From Alphaproteobacteria bacterium (GTDB taxonomy: Bacteria > Pseudomonadota > Alphaproteobacteria > Micropepsales > Micropepsaceae), in the NCBI GenBank assembly GCA_017308375.1, contig JAFKEW010000057.1, positions 1-53,970 of the forward strand: a DNA stretch of 53,970 nucleotides. Reading direction: 5' to 3'. The translations under genes and the position numbers were made by a program. Numbering within the stretch: position 1 is the first letter of the stretch; each line of letters begins with the position of its first letter. The notes beneath the pieces were generated by a model. It was not told where the DNA came from. It did not search any database and saw only the letters and a program-made list of their open reading frames with translations. This document shows, piece by piece, positions 26,173 to 34,744 of the stretch.

Positions 26173-26625
26173 TTATGCCGCCCGGCGGCGGCGCGGCTTG
26201 CGAATGGATTTTTCGTCAGCCAGCGCATGGGCCAGCGTATGCTGCTCCAGAATGTCGGCGGTCGCATCGCGCACATGCAGCAGAACCTTGCGGATGGCAC
26301 AGGTGATCTCATCCCGGCAATCATCACAGCGCCGGTATGCCGTGCGGCTGGCACAGGGCGTCAGCGCCAGCGGCCCGTCAATGGTGCGTATGATCTCCGC
26401 AAAGCTGATGTCTTCCGGCGCGCGGCCCAGCGTATAGCCGCCGAATTTGCCGCGATGGCTGTGCACCATGCCGCGCCGTTTCAACTCGAGAAGAATCTGT
26501 TCCAGAAATTTTCGCGGCACATCGGCCTTCTCCGCAATATCGGCAATCATCATCGGTTCCTGGCTGGTACGCAGTCCAAGCGTGATGAGGGCACGCAAGG
26601 CATAACGGGCTTTTTGAGAAAGCAT
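26173..26625 (-). CDS. Rrf2-family transcription regulator with cysteine cluster
   Basis: A 150-residue Rrf2 regulator. The winged helix-turn-helix spans MLSQKARYALRALITLG through IADIAEKADVPRKFLEQIL and the wing HSHRGKFGGYTLGRAPEDI. The C-terminal dimer region holds four cysteines, at 91, 100, 103 and 109. C103-x5-C109 plus C91 resembles the iron-sulfur ligands of IscR and NsrR. The end is a very basic tail (RKPRRRR). It lies directly upstream of the porin-sulfate operon on the same strand, with a 200-base gap holding a perfect Rrf2-like palindrome. A weaker copy lies just before its own start, so it probably represses the operon and itself. Whether the ligand is FeS, O-acetylserine or cysteine is not known. 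Confidence 0.88.
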   Translation of the reverse strand: MLSQKARYALRALITLGLRTSQEPMMIADIAEKADVPRKFLEQILLELKRRGMVHSHRGKFGGYTLGRAPEDISFAEIIRTIDGPLALTPCASRTAYRRCDDCRDEITCAIRKVLLHVRDATADILEQHTLAHALADEKSIRKPRRRRAA

Positions 26626-26629
26626 GACA

Positions 26630-26654
26630 AATGCCGATTTATTCTACAGAGATT
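26630..26654. promoter_or_regulatory. Imperfect Rrf2-type site before the regulator's own gene
   Basis: CAGAGATT at 26647-26654 matches seven of eight bases of the half site TAGAGATT seen at the porin promoter. At the same nine-base spacing, AATGCCGA (26630-26637) matches five of eight of the other half. The site starts five bases upstream of the regulator's ATG, which lacks a clear ribosome-binding site. Autoregulation is the natural reading, but one half is weak. Confidence 0.4.
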
Positions 26655-26834
26655 ATCGTGTAAACGCGACCCAAGTTCAAGGGCCGCCACGGGTCCTGGG
26701 CGCATGAAAGTCCCAGAAATTCGCTCTGGCCGCAGCCGCGACCGGATCGTAGCATTGCGGACAGCACGCGCCCCTTCGGGCGCCTCACGCATGGCCCACC
26801 TGCCGGGCCAATCAGCTCCAGCGAGGGAGAATCC

Positions 26835-27620
26835 GTGGCCAATCCGCTTCAAACCCTGGTCAAACAAGCCTTTCCCGGCACCTATCGCATGCTCAAGCAG
26901 ATGCTCTACCGCGACAAGGACGGCGCGATAACCCGGTTTTTGCAAGGCGGGCCGCCGGAGCAGAAGCGCGAACGCCGCGCCATCGCCAATGCACTGATCG
27001 CGATGGAATGGGAAATCCCGTCAGGCCACACGCAGGCCGAGATTCTGGAAGTCGTCGCCACCGTGCTCAACCTGCCGCCATCGGTGCCCGGCGTGGTGGT
27101 GGAGGCGGGCTGCTTCAAAGGGGCGAGTGCGGCAAAGCTCAGCCATGCCTGCGCCATGCGCGGGCGCAAACTTGTGCTGTTCGATTCCTTTGAAGGCATT
27201 CCACCCAACGAGGAAGCGCACGACCAGAACATCTTCGGCGGCAGCGCCGCCTTCGCGGCCGGGGATTATGCGGGCTCGCTCGAAACCGTACAGCAGAACA
27301 TCCGCCGCTTCGGCCGCATCGAACAATGCGAATTTCACAAGGGCTGGTTCGAAAACACCATGCCGGATTTCCATCAGCCGGTCGCCGCGGCCTATGTCGA
27401 TGTCGATCTGGCCAGTTCCACCCGTACCTGCATGAAGCACCTCTATCCCCTGCTCTCCCCCGGCGGGGTGATCTATTCGCAGGATGGGCACCTGCCGCTG
27501 GTGATCGCCGTGCTGAAGGATGAGGATTTCTGGGTGAACGAGGTGGGCACGGCCCCGCCGCAATTCACCGGTCTTGGCACAGACAAGCTGGTGGCAATCC
27601 GCAAGCCGCTGGCGCAGTAA
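26835..27620 (+). CDS. TylF-like SAM-dependent O-methyltransferase
   Basis: A 261-residue class I methyltransferase of the macrocin/TylF type. SAM motif I is VVVEAGCFKGASAAKLSHA (about residues 87-105). The family-specific FDSFEGIPPNEEAHD comes next. A metal-binding pattern is in AAYVDVDLASSTRTCMKHLYPLLSPGGVIYSQDGH, matching the D-D-D/S metal site of TylF. These enzymes methylate a sugar or small-molecule hydroxyl. It is a monocistronic plus-strand gene with the RND pump gene converging. The GTG start has GAGGGAGA upstream. The acceptor could be a glycan or lipid-linked sugar; nothing nearby decides it. Confidence 0.85.
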   Translation: MANPLQTLVKQAFPGTYRMLKQMLYRDKDGAITRFLQGGPPEQKRERRAIANALIAMEWEIPSGHTQAEILEVVATVLNLPPSVPGVVVEAGCFKGASAAKLSHACAMRGRKLVLFDSFEGIPPNEEAHDQNIFGGSAAFAAGDYAGSLETVQQNIRRFGRIEQCEFHKGWFENTMPDFHQPVAAAYVDVDLASSTRTCMKHLYPLLSPGGVIYSQDGHLPLVIAVLKDEDFWVNEVGTAPPQFTGLGTDKLVAIRKPLAQ

Positions 27621-27644
27621 GCCAAAAGTCAAAAAAGTTCAAAG

Positions 27645-30600
27645 TCAGGATTTGCCTTCCGCGCCGTTCGCGCGCCGCTGGAAACGGTGCTGGATCATCA
27701 GGAAGAACAGCGGCACGAAGATAATCGCGAAAATGGTCGCGGTGAACATGCCGCCGATCACACCGGTGCCGATGGCATTCTGATTGCCGGCGCCCGCGCC
27801 GCTTGCCACGGCAAGCGGCGTCACACCGGCAATGAAGGCCAGCGATGTCATCAAAATCGGCCGCAGGCGCAGGCGCGAAGCCTCGATCGCCGCCGCGCGC
27901 GCATCCACCCCACGCCGCACGGCAAATTCGGCGAACTCCACAATCAGAATCGCGTTCTTTGCCGAAAGCCCGATCGTGGTCAGAAGACCGACCTGAAACA
28001 GAACGTCATTGTTCATGCCGCGCAGGCTGGCGGCCAGAAGCGCGCCCACAATGCCGAGCGGAATGACAAGCAGGACCGAGAACGGGATCGACCAGCTTTC
28101 GTACAAGGCCGCGAGGCACAGGAACACCACCAGAATCGAAATGGCATAAAGCGCAGGCGCTTCGGCCCCCGACAATTGCTCCTGATACGAAATGCCCGTC
28201 CACTCGAAGCCGAAATCGGGGCCGAGTTTCGCGGCCATCTTCTCCATTTCCGCCATCGCGGTGCCGGAACTTTGGCCCGGTGCCGCGGACCCCTGAATCT
28301 GCAACGCGGGAAGGCCATTATAGCGCTGCAAGGCGGCGGGGCCGGATGTCCAGTTGGTGGACGCAAAGGCCGAGAACGGCACCATCGTGCCTTGCTGGTT
28401 GCGTACGGCCCAGGCGGAAAGGTCTTCCGGCTGCATCCGGTAAGGCGCATCGCCCTGCATGTAGACGCGCTTGACCCGGTTGCGATCAAGAAAATCGTTG
28501 ACGAACGTACCGGCCCAGGCCGCGGTCAGCGTGCTGTCCACGTCGCTCAGCGAGAGGCCGAGTGCGGTCGCCTTTTCCTGATCGATATCGACATGCAATT
28601 GCGGCGTATCGGGAAGCGCGTTGGGCCGCACCGCGGCAAGTTTCGGGTTCTGCGCCGCCATCTGCAGCAACTGGTTCTGCGCCTGGACCAGCGCCTCGTG
28701 CCCCGCATTGCCGCGATCCTCAAGCTGGAAATCGAAGCCGGAGGATTCGCCCAGGCCCGGCACCGATGGCGGGATCAGCGCGAACACCTGTGCATCGCGG
28801 ATCTGGGACAGTTTCGCCATCGCCCTTTGCACAATGGCCGGTGCACGGTTTTGCGCCCCGTGGCGCTCGCTCCAATCCTTCAGATGCACGAACGCCATAC
28901 CGACATTCTGGCCATTGCCGGAGAAATTGAAGCCGGTGACGATGAAGATGTTATCGACGTTCTTCTTTTCGTCGTGGAGAAAGAAATGCTCCACCTGATT
29001 GGCGACTTGCAGCGTGCGGGAGCGTTCGGCCCCCACCGGCAAAGTGTATTGAACCGGCAGAAAGCCCTGATCCTCTTCCGGTAGAAACCCGGTCGGCAGG
29101 CGCAGGAACAGGAACACCATCAGCGCAATCAGCACCGCATAGAGCACCAGCGGCTTTCCCGGCCGGCTCAAGACGCGCTGCAGCACATTCATATAGCCGG
29201 CTATCGTGCGGCTGAAATTGCGGTTGAACCATTCGAAGAAGCGGCCATGGGTATCGCCCCCCTTCGGCACGGGCTTCAAAAGCGTGGCACACAAGGTCGG
29301 CGTCAATATCAATGCCACGAATATCGACAGCACCATGGCCGAAACGATGGTGACGGAGAACTGACGGTAGATGACGCCGGTGGAGCCACCGAAAAACGCC
29401 ATCGGCAGGAACACCGCGGACAGCACCATGGCGATGCCGATCAGGGCGCTGGTGATCTCGCCCATGGATTTCTGGGTGGCTTCGCGCGGGCTTAAACCCT
29501 CTTCCGTCATGATGCGTTCGACGTTCTCGACCACCACGATGGCATCGTCCACCAGAAGGCCGATCGCCAGCACCAGCGCAAACATGGTCAGCGTGTTGAT
29601 CGAAAAGCCCAGCGCGGCCAGAACGCCGAAAGTGCCGAGCAGCACGACCGGAATAGTGATGGCCGGAATAAGTGTGGTGCGCCAGTTCTGCAGGAACAGG
29701 AACATCACCGCGACGACCAGCGCAATCGCCTCGAACAGCGTGATGATCACGTCGTGAATGGAGATACGGACGAAATTCGTCAGATCCACCGGGAAGGCCA
29801 GTTCAAGGCCCGGCGGTACGGATTTCATCAACTCTTTCGCCTTGGCGATCACCTGCCGTTCGGTGGTCAGCGCGTTCGCCCCCGGCGCAAGCTGGATCGC
29901 GATACCGGCAGCCGGGCGGCCGTTCAGGCGGCTGACGGTGCCGTAATCGCTGGCGCCCATCTCAACGCGGGCCACATCGCCCAGCCGCACGACGGCACCA
30001 TTGCCCTCGGTCTTCAGGATGATGTTGCGGAACTGGTCTGCCGTGCGCAGACGGGAATGGGCGGTAACGGTCGCCGTCATCTGCTGGCCTTCGACCGCGG
30101 GCTGGCCACCAATGTCACCGGCAGCGACCTGGGTGTTCTGGGCCAGGATGGCCGCGCGCACATCGCTCGGCATCAGGCCGAAATTGCGCAGCTTGAACGG
30201 GTCCAGCCAGATGCGCATGGCATATTCGGAACCGAACACGCGCACTTCGCCAACACCGGGAACGCGGGCAAGCGGGTCCTGCAGGCGGCTTGCCATGAAA
30301 TCCGAGATGTCGATGTTGGTATAGCGCCCGGTCGTATCGGACAGCGCAACGATCATCAGGAAGTTGGTCTGCGCCTTGGTCACGGTCACGCCAAGCTGCG
30401 TCACCTCCTGCGGCAGAAGCGGAACGGCCTGCTGTAACCGGTTCTGCACCTGCACCTGGGCGATGTCCGGATTGGTGCCGGGATTGAAGGTGACCGTGAT
30501 CACCACCTGGCCCGAGGAATCGCTGGATGAAGAGAAGTAAAGCAGGTTGTCGATACCGGTCAGCTGCTGCTCAATCACCTGGGTGACCGAATTCTCCAGC

Positions 30601-30767
30601 GTCTCCGCCGAAGCGCCGGGATAGATCGCGCTGATGTTGACCGAAGGCGGCGCGATGTCCGGATATTGCTCGACCGGCAGCGTAAAAATGGACAGCCCGC
30701 CAGCCAGCACGATCACAATCGCGATGACCCAGGCGAAGACCGGCCGATCGATGAAGAAGCGCGACAT
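27645..30767 (-). CDS. RND multidrug efflux permease (HAE1/AcrB type)
   Basis: A 1040-residue inner-membrane transporter, full length for AcrB/MexB, that uses proton flow to expel hydrophobic compounds. It begins MSRFFIDRPVFAWVIAIVIVL. The proton relay pair Asp-Asp is in LAIGLLVDDAIVVVENVERIM and the Lys in GLSAKNAILIVEFAEFA. The large periplasmic loops contain the porter-domain landmarks VEQYPDIAPPSVNISAIYPG and GFLPEEDQGFLPVQYTLP. The periplasmic adaptor gene ends nine bases before its start. No outer-membrane channel and no TetR/MarR regulator is next to it, so a shared TolC-like channel must be encoded elsewhere. The substrate range is unknown. Confidence 0.94.
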   Translation of the reverse strand: MSRFFIDRPVFAWVIAIVIVLAGGLSIFTLPVEQYPDIAPPSVNISAIYPGASAETLENSVTQVIEQQLTGIDNLLYFSSSSDSSGQVVITVTFNPGTNPDIAQVQVQNRLQQAVPLLPQEVTQLGVTVTKAQTNFLMIVALSDTTGRYTNIDISDFMASRLQDPLARVPGVGEVRVFGSEYAMRIWLDPFKLRNFGLMPSDVRAAILAQNTQVAAGDIGGQPAVEGQQMTATVTAHSRLRTADQFRNIILKTEGNGAVVRLGDVARVEMGASDYGTVSRLNGRPAAGIAIQLAPGANALTTERQVIAKAKELMKSVPPGLELAFPVDLTNFVRISIHDVIITLFEAIALVVAVMFLFLQNWRTTLIPAITIPVVLLGTFGVLAALGFSINTLTMFALVLAIGLLVDDAIVVVENVERIMTEEGLSPREATQKSMGEITSALIGIAMVLSAVFLPMAFFGGSTGVIYRQFSVTIVSAMVLSIFVALILTPTLCATLLKPVPKGGDTHGRFFEWFNRNFSRTIAGYMNVLQRVLSRPGKPLVLYAVLIALMVFLFLRLPTGFLPEEDQGFLPVQYTLPVGAERSRTLQVANQVEHFFLHDEKKNVDNIFIVTGFNFSGNGQNVGMAFVHLKDWSERHGAQNRAPAIVQRAMAKLSQIRDAQVFALIPPSVPGLGESSGFDFQLEDRGNAGHEALVQAQNQLLQMAAQNPKLAAVRPNALPDTPQLHVDIDQEKATALGLSLSDVDSTLTAAWAGTFVNDFLDRNRVKRVYMQGDAPYRMQPEDLSAWAVRNQQGTMVPFSAFASTNWTSGPAALQRYNGLPALQIQGSAAPGQSSGTAMAEMEKMAAKLGPDFGFEWTGISYQEQLSGAEAPALYAISILVVFLCLAALYESWSIPFSVLLVIPLGIVGALLAASLRGMNNDVLFQVGLLTTIGLSAKNAILIVEFAEFAVRRGVDARAAAIEASRLRLRPILMTSLAFIAGVTPLAVASGAGAGNQNAIGTGVIGGMFTATIFAIIFVPLFFLMIQHRFQRRANGAEGKS

Positions 30768-30775
30768 TGCCGGGC

Positions 30776-31936
30776 TCAGGGTTTCTGTTGTGGATCAGGT
30801 TTCGGATTGGCCGGTTTTGCGCCGCCATCCGAACCGGAAAGCGATACCGTCACCGGCTCGACTTCCATTCCCGGCCTGATCTTCTGCGTTCCCTCCACAA
30901 CCAGCCGGTCGCCATCCTTCAGACCGGAGGTGACCAGCCACTGGTTGCCGATCGCGCGCGCGATGGTCAGCGAGCGCTCCACAATCTTGTTTCCCGCATC
31001 CAGCACATAGGCATTGGGCTCACCGCGCAGGTCGCGCGTGACACCCTGCTGTGGCGCCAGTATGGCGTGCGGGTTGGTACCTTCGGACAATTCCGCCCGC
31101 ACATACATGCCCGGCAGAAGCAGATGGTTCGGATTGGGGAAGATCGCCCGTAAGGTGACCGAACCAGTTGCCGGGTCCACCGTGACATCCGTGAACTGCA
31201 GCTTGCCTTTGAGGGGATAGAGCGTGCCGTCTTCCAGCCGCAGGCTGACATCGGTCTGGTCCGGCGTGCGCGCGTCGACGTGGCCGTTGGTGATGGCCTG
31301 CTTCAACGCCAGCAATTGCGTGCTCGATTGCACAATATCGACATAGACCGGATCGAGCGTCTGTACCGTTGTCAGCGCCGCTGCCTGATTGGTGGTGACA
31401 AGCGCACCCTGGGTCACGCTCGAAATTCCGATCCGTCCCGAAATCGGCGCCTTGATCGTGGTATAGTCGAGATCGATGCGCGCGGATTGCGCTGTTGCCG
31501 CCGCCTGTTTGTAGGCGGCCAGCGCATCGTCATAGGTTTGCGGCGCGATCGCATTGTCCTGCACCAGCTTGCCGTAACGATCGGCCTTGGCCTTCGCTGC
31601 CGCCAGCGCCGCCGCGGCATTGTTATAAGTCGCCTGATAGGGCCTGGGATCGATCTGATACAGCACCTGTCCCGCCTTGACGGTGCTGCCTTCGGTGAAC
31701 AGCCGCTTGAGAATGATGCCACTCACCTGCGGACGCACTTCGGAAATGGCGTAAGGGTCCACGCGGCCGGGCAGTTCTGTCGTCAGGCTGACCGGGCCGG
31801 CATGCAGGGTCACAATGCCGACCTGCGGCTTGTGGCTGCTCTGCGTTCCGCCGCTTTCGCCACACCCAGCCAACCCTACGGCGATGGCCGTCAAGGCAAG
31901 GGATAGTAGTATGGCTGCCTTAGGGCGGGCAAACAT
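30776..31936 (-). CDS. RND efflux periplasmic adaptor lipoprotein (AcrA type)
   Basis: A 386-residue membrane-fusion protein linking the RND permease to an outer-membrane channel. It has a lipoprotein signal (ILLSLALTAIAVGLAGC, lipobox LAGC). The first lipoyl half (VRPQVSGIILKRLFTEG) and the second (IKAPISGRIGISSVTQG) bracket an alpha-hairpin (NNAAAALAAAKAKADRYGKL). A beta-barrel and membrane-proximal domain follow (ATGSVTLRAIFPNPNHLLLPGMYV). All are standard for AcrA/MexA. It is the first gene of the pump operon. Its C-terminal tail (GAKPANPKPDPQQKP) is Pro/Lys-rich and unremarkable. Confidence 0.93.
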   Translation of the reverse strand: MFARPKAAILLSLALTAIAVGLAGCGESGGTQSSHKPQVGIVTLHAGPVSLTTELPGRVDPYAISEVRPQVSGIILKRLFTEGSTVKAGQVLYQIDPRPYQATYNNAAAALAAAKAKADRYGKLVQDNAIAPQTYDDALAAYKQAAATAQSARIDLDYTTIKAPISGRIGISSVTQGALVTTNQAAALTTVQTLDPVYVDIVQSSTQLLALKQAITNGHVDARTPDQTDVSLRLEDGTLYPLKGKLQFTDVTVDPATGSVTLRAIFPNPNHLLLPGMYVRAELSEGTNPHAILAPQQGVTRDLRGEPNAYVLDAGNKIVERSLTIARAIGNQWLVTSGLKDGDRLVVEGTQKIRPGMEVEPVTVSLSGSDGGAKPANPKPDPQQKP

Positions 31937-32066
31937 GGGAACTCCCGAAATGAGGTGGGATCACGACGAGCATAAAAGGCGAGCGCCGCGGTGTTATGCG
32001 GGCCTACTGACAAGGTCAAGGGCGGACGCATGCGGGGCCGATATGCGCGTCACAGGTTGACGGTGC

Positions 32067-32969
32067 CTACCTGTTCTTTTTCACAGTTCTGTAATCGCTA
32101 AAGGCCGCATCGCGCGCATTAAGCCCCTTTGTAACACTTTCACGAAATTGTGAGAACGCGGCGCGCGATGTTTCCGTGGTCAGCGCCAGGGCCTGAATCT
32201 CCGTTCCGGCACGGATCGCCGCCCGCAACCCCATGATTTCCATAGCACGATGAACCGAACGCTTGTTCATTTGCTGTATATCGCCCGGCACTTTTGCCAC
32301 ACGCTGTGCGATTGCCAGGACCTCGTTTTCCAATTGTGTAAGGGGAAAAGCCCGGTTGGCAAAGCCATATTCCGCCGCCCGGCGACCACTGATCGCGTCA
32401 CCCGTCAACATCATTTCCATCGCAGGCCTGAGGCCACACAGCCAAGCGTGAAACTGATTATCTGGCGGGCTCATCGTGCGCACCGGCGGATAGCCGATCT
32501 GCGCATCCTCGGCCACGTAAACCAAATCGCACGCAGTCGCGAGTTCGGAGCCGCCTGCCAGACACCAGCCATGCACCTGTGCGATGACAGGCTTGGCAAG
32601 ATCCCAGATACGGAAACAACCATCCACCACATGGCGCGCCCATTCGCCGGCGCCACCTGCACCATAGAAGGGCAAGTCCTGCGCGGCATTGCCTGTTTCG
32701 CGCGACAGGTCATAACCCGCGGAAAAGCAGGTTCCCGCACCGCGGATGATGGAGACACGGATATCCTTGTTGCGATCCACCTCTTCCAGCGCCGCAAATA
32801 TCGCGCCACGAAGCTCATTGGAAAGAGCATTGCGCTTTTCCGGCCGGTTGAGCGTCAGGCGGCAGACATGCTGTGCCGGAAAATCCACCAGCAGAACGGG
32901 TGCGCCGTATTGCGCCGCTGGCTTTTTCTTCTTTTGTGCCCTTGTCAATTTGCCCTCCCCTGCACACAT
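32067..32969 (-). CDS. Enoyl-CoA hydratase/isomerase family protein
   Basis: A crotonase-fold protein of about 293-300 residues with VCRLTLNRPEKRNALSNELRG, first oxyanion loop GAGTCFSAGYDLSRE and second loop AQVHGWCLAGGSELATACD. The acidic residues of the canonical hydratase are not conserved in the usual form: the segment after the second loop is IGYPPVRTMSPPDNQFHAW, without the PE(S/L)GG motif. The reaction may therefore differ from water addition. The start is uncertain: ATG 32969 lacks a ribosome site, whereas TTG 32948 has GGGGAGGG five bases upstream and may be the real start. The extra N-terminus is very basic (AQKKKKP). It is divergent from the DoxX-like gene. There is no obvious operon partner. 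Confidence 0.85.
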   Translation of the reverse strand: MCAGEGKLTRAQKKKKPAAQYGAPVLLVDFPAQHVCRLTLNRPEKRNALSNELRGAIFAALEEVDRNKDIRVSIIRGAGTCFSAGYDLSRETGNAAQDLPFYGAGGAGEWARHVVDGCFRIWDLAKPVIAQVHGWCLAGGSELATACDLVYVAEDAQIGYPPVRTMSPPDNQFHAWLCGLRPAMEMMLTGDAISGRRAAEYGFANRAFPLTQLENEVLAIAQRVAKVPGDIQQMNKRSVHRAMEIMGLRAAIRAGTEIQALALTTETSRAAFSQFRESVTKGLNARDAAFSDYRTVKKNR

Positions 32970-33088
32970 CCAGAGCCGGTTTTGCGGCCTGCCCGTTCGC
33001 AGGTGACCATGGTCACCGACAGCAGTATGGCGCGTGCGCTAAAGCGCAATTTGGAACGATGTTGGAATTTTTGCGAGGGCAAATCGCC

Positions 33089-33439
33089 ATGCAACCCGCA
33101 CCCATCCTCACCGCCTTCCCGGCTGCCGCGGCTCTGGTGCTGTCCGCCTGTTTCGCGCTGGCTGCCGCCGTCCATTTCGCCGCGCCGGAGTTCCTGCGCA
33201 CCATGTATCGGCGCGGCCGCTATCCCGAAGGCTTTCACCGGGTCGCCGCCCTGTGGCTGACCATGACCGCTGTCACGCTCGCCCATCCGCTGACACGGGC
33301 CTGGGGTGCGGGGCTGGCCGGGTTCCTCACCTTCATGGCGGTGGTGATGCTGCTGGCCCACGGCCAATACCGCTATTCGGTACCCGGCATGATCGTGCTG
33401 TTCGCACTCGTACCCATCGTCTTCGTAGGCGCCGGCTGA
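33089..33439 (+). CDS. DoxX-like small membrane protein
   Basis: A 116-residue protein with about four hydrophobic helices. The first (FPAAAALVLSACFALAAAVHF) is followed by the typical DoxX-like loop APEFLRTMYRRGRYPEGFHRV, and then three more helices. Such proteins are found widely in bacteria; a few are tied to redox or thiol stress, but most have no known function. GAGGG lies upstream of the ATG at 33089; an in-frame ATG at 33059 would add ten residues. A perfect hairpin follows its stop. It has no obvious partner. Confidence 0.72.
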   Translation: MQPAPILTAFPAAAALVLSACFALAAAVHFAAPEFLRTMYRRGRYPEGFHRVAALWLTMTAVTLAHPLTRAWGAGLAGFLTFMAVVMLLAHGQYRYSVPGMIVLFALVPIVFVGAG

Positions 33440-33442
33440 GCC

Positions 33443-33466
33443 GCAGGTGCCGCAACAGGCACCTGC
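33443..33466. terminator. Perfect 9-bp hairpin between convergent genes
   Basis: GCAGGTGCC, six-base loop, GGCACCTGC: a perfect stem of nine pairs placed four bases after the DoxX-like stop and 15 bases before the stop of the minus-strand acyl-CoA dehydrogenase. It can fold in transcripts from both directions. It lacks a run of T on either side, so it may work as a weak bidirectional terminator or an mRNA-end stabiliser. Confidence 0.6.
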
Positions 33467-33480
33467 TACCCAACCGGGCT

Positions 33481-34728
33481 TCAGACCTTCGCGCTGGTCG
33501 GGATCTGGTCGAATGGCACATCCTTGTCCACGCGCACATCGGCCGGCAGGCCCAACACCCGCTCCGCGATGATGTTGCGCAGGATTTCGTCCGAACCGCC
33601 TTCGATGCGCGTGGCGGGGGAGCGCATCAGCATGGCCTGAAACCGCGCATTATCCGCCGCCATGTCGCCATCGAGGAACACACCGGCTTCCGCCTGCAGG
33701 TCGAGCGCGAATTTCGCGATTTCCTGCATGGTGGAGCCTGCCACCAGCTTGCCGATGGAATTTTCCGGTCCCGGCGTTTCGCCCTTGGACAATTGCGAGA
33801 TGCTGCGGAAGGCCGTGTAACGCAGGCCGCTCGCCTTCACCGCCCATTGCGCCAGCTTCGATTTCACCATTGGATTGTCGATGGCCGTACCTTCCGGCAG
33901 TTCGAACCGGTTGCAGAACTCATACAGTTCCTCAAACCCGGTCGGCATGCCGGAGCCGATGGAAAGCCGCTCGTTCATCAAGGTGGTGAGCGAAACCTTC
34001 CAGCCGCCATTCACCGGCCCAAGACGCTGCGCATCGGGAATGCGCACATCGGTGAAATAAACTTCGTTAAAGCCGGATTGTTCGTTCATCTGCCGGATCG
34101 GACGCACCTCCACCCCCTTGGAGCGCATGTCGAGGAAGAACATCGTCAACCCCTTGTGCTTGACCGCCTTGGGATCGGTGCGGGTCAGAAGCAGGCCCCA
34201 GTCGGAATGCTGTGCGCCGCTGGTCCAGATCTTCTGGCCATTGATCACCCAGTCATCGCCATCCTTCACCGCGCGCGTGCGAAGCCCCGCAAGGTCGGAA
34301 CCGCCGGCCGGCTCGGAGAACAACTGACACCAGATGTCTTCGCCTGACGCCAGCCGCGGCAGCAGATGCCGTTTCTGCTCTTCCGCCGCGAACGCCATCA
34401 CGGTTGGCCCGCACATGCCATGACCGATGCCGAACACGCCGGAGAGTTTGGAATAAGGCCCTTCTTCCTGCTGCCAGATCACGCGCTCGATCGGCGTGGC
34501 GCCGCGGCCGCCATAATCCTTCGGCCAATGCAGGCAGGCCCAGCCCGCATCGTATTTCTTCTTCTGCCAATCCTTCTGCGCCTTCATCGCATCCACGCCT
34601 TCCAGATTCAGCGTGGCAAAACCGGAGCGTTCCAGCGCAGGCCGCAAGGCTTTCGGCGCGTTTTCTTCAATCCATTTCCGGGCGACGGCGCGGAAAGCAG
34701 CTTCTTCTTTGGTATCATCGAAATTCAT
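33481..34728 (-). CDS. Acyl-CoA dehydrogenase, catalytic subunit-like
   Basis: A 415-residue acyl-CoA dehydrogenase that forms the alpha-beta double bond of an acyl-CoA using FAD. N-terminal helices are followed by the middle beta domain (WCQLFSEPAGGSDLAGLRTRAV, WVINGQKIWTSGAQHSDW) and the C-terminal helical domain. The Glu of RIEGGSDEILRNIIAERVLG near the C-terminus occupies the catalytic-base position of MCAD (E-G-T-S). It is preceded by GGAGA and follows the smaller dehydrogenase gene by 16 bases. The pair resembles the heteromeric FadE26/FadE27 or ChsE-type enzymes acting on bulky side chains (inference). Confidence 0.92.
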   Translation of the reverse strand: MNFDDTKEEAAFRAVARKWIEENAPKALRPALERSGFATLNLEGVDAMKAQKDWQKKKYDAGWACLHWPKDYGGRGATPIERVIWQQEEGPYSKLSGVFGIGHGMCGPTVMAFAAEEQKRHLLPRLASGEDIWCQLFSEPAGGSDLAGLRTRAVKDGDDWVINGQKIWTSGAQHSDWGLLLTRTDPKAVKHKGLTMFFLDMRSKGVEVRPIRQMNEQSGFNEVYFTDVRIPDAQRLGPVNGGWKVSLTTLMNERLSIGSGMPTGFEELYEFCNRFELPEGTAIDNPMVKSKLAQWAVKASGLRYTAFRSISQLSKGETPGPENSIGKLVAGSTMQEIAKFALDLQAEAGVFLDGDMAADNARFQAMLMRSPATRIEGGSDEILRNIIAERVLGLPADVRVDKDVPFDQIPTSAKV

Positions 34729-34744
34729 GGTCGTTTTCTCCCGA

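Noticed and set aside
27645..31936. RND pump as a new system
   Set aside because: All motifs and the gene order are those of ordinary AcrAB/MexAB pumps; only the missing channel and regulator are worth noting, and that is common.
32138..32155. TCACGAAATTGTGA palindrome
   Set aside because: Its half sites point the wrong way for CRP, and it lies inside the crotonase coding sequence; probably chance.
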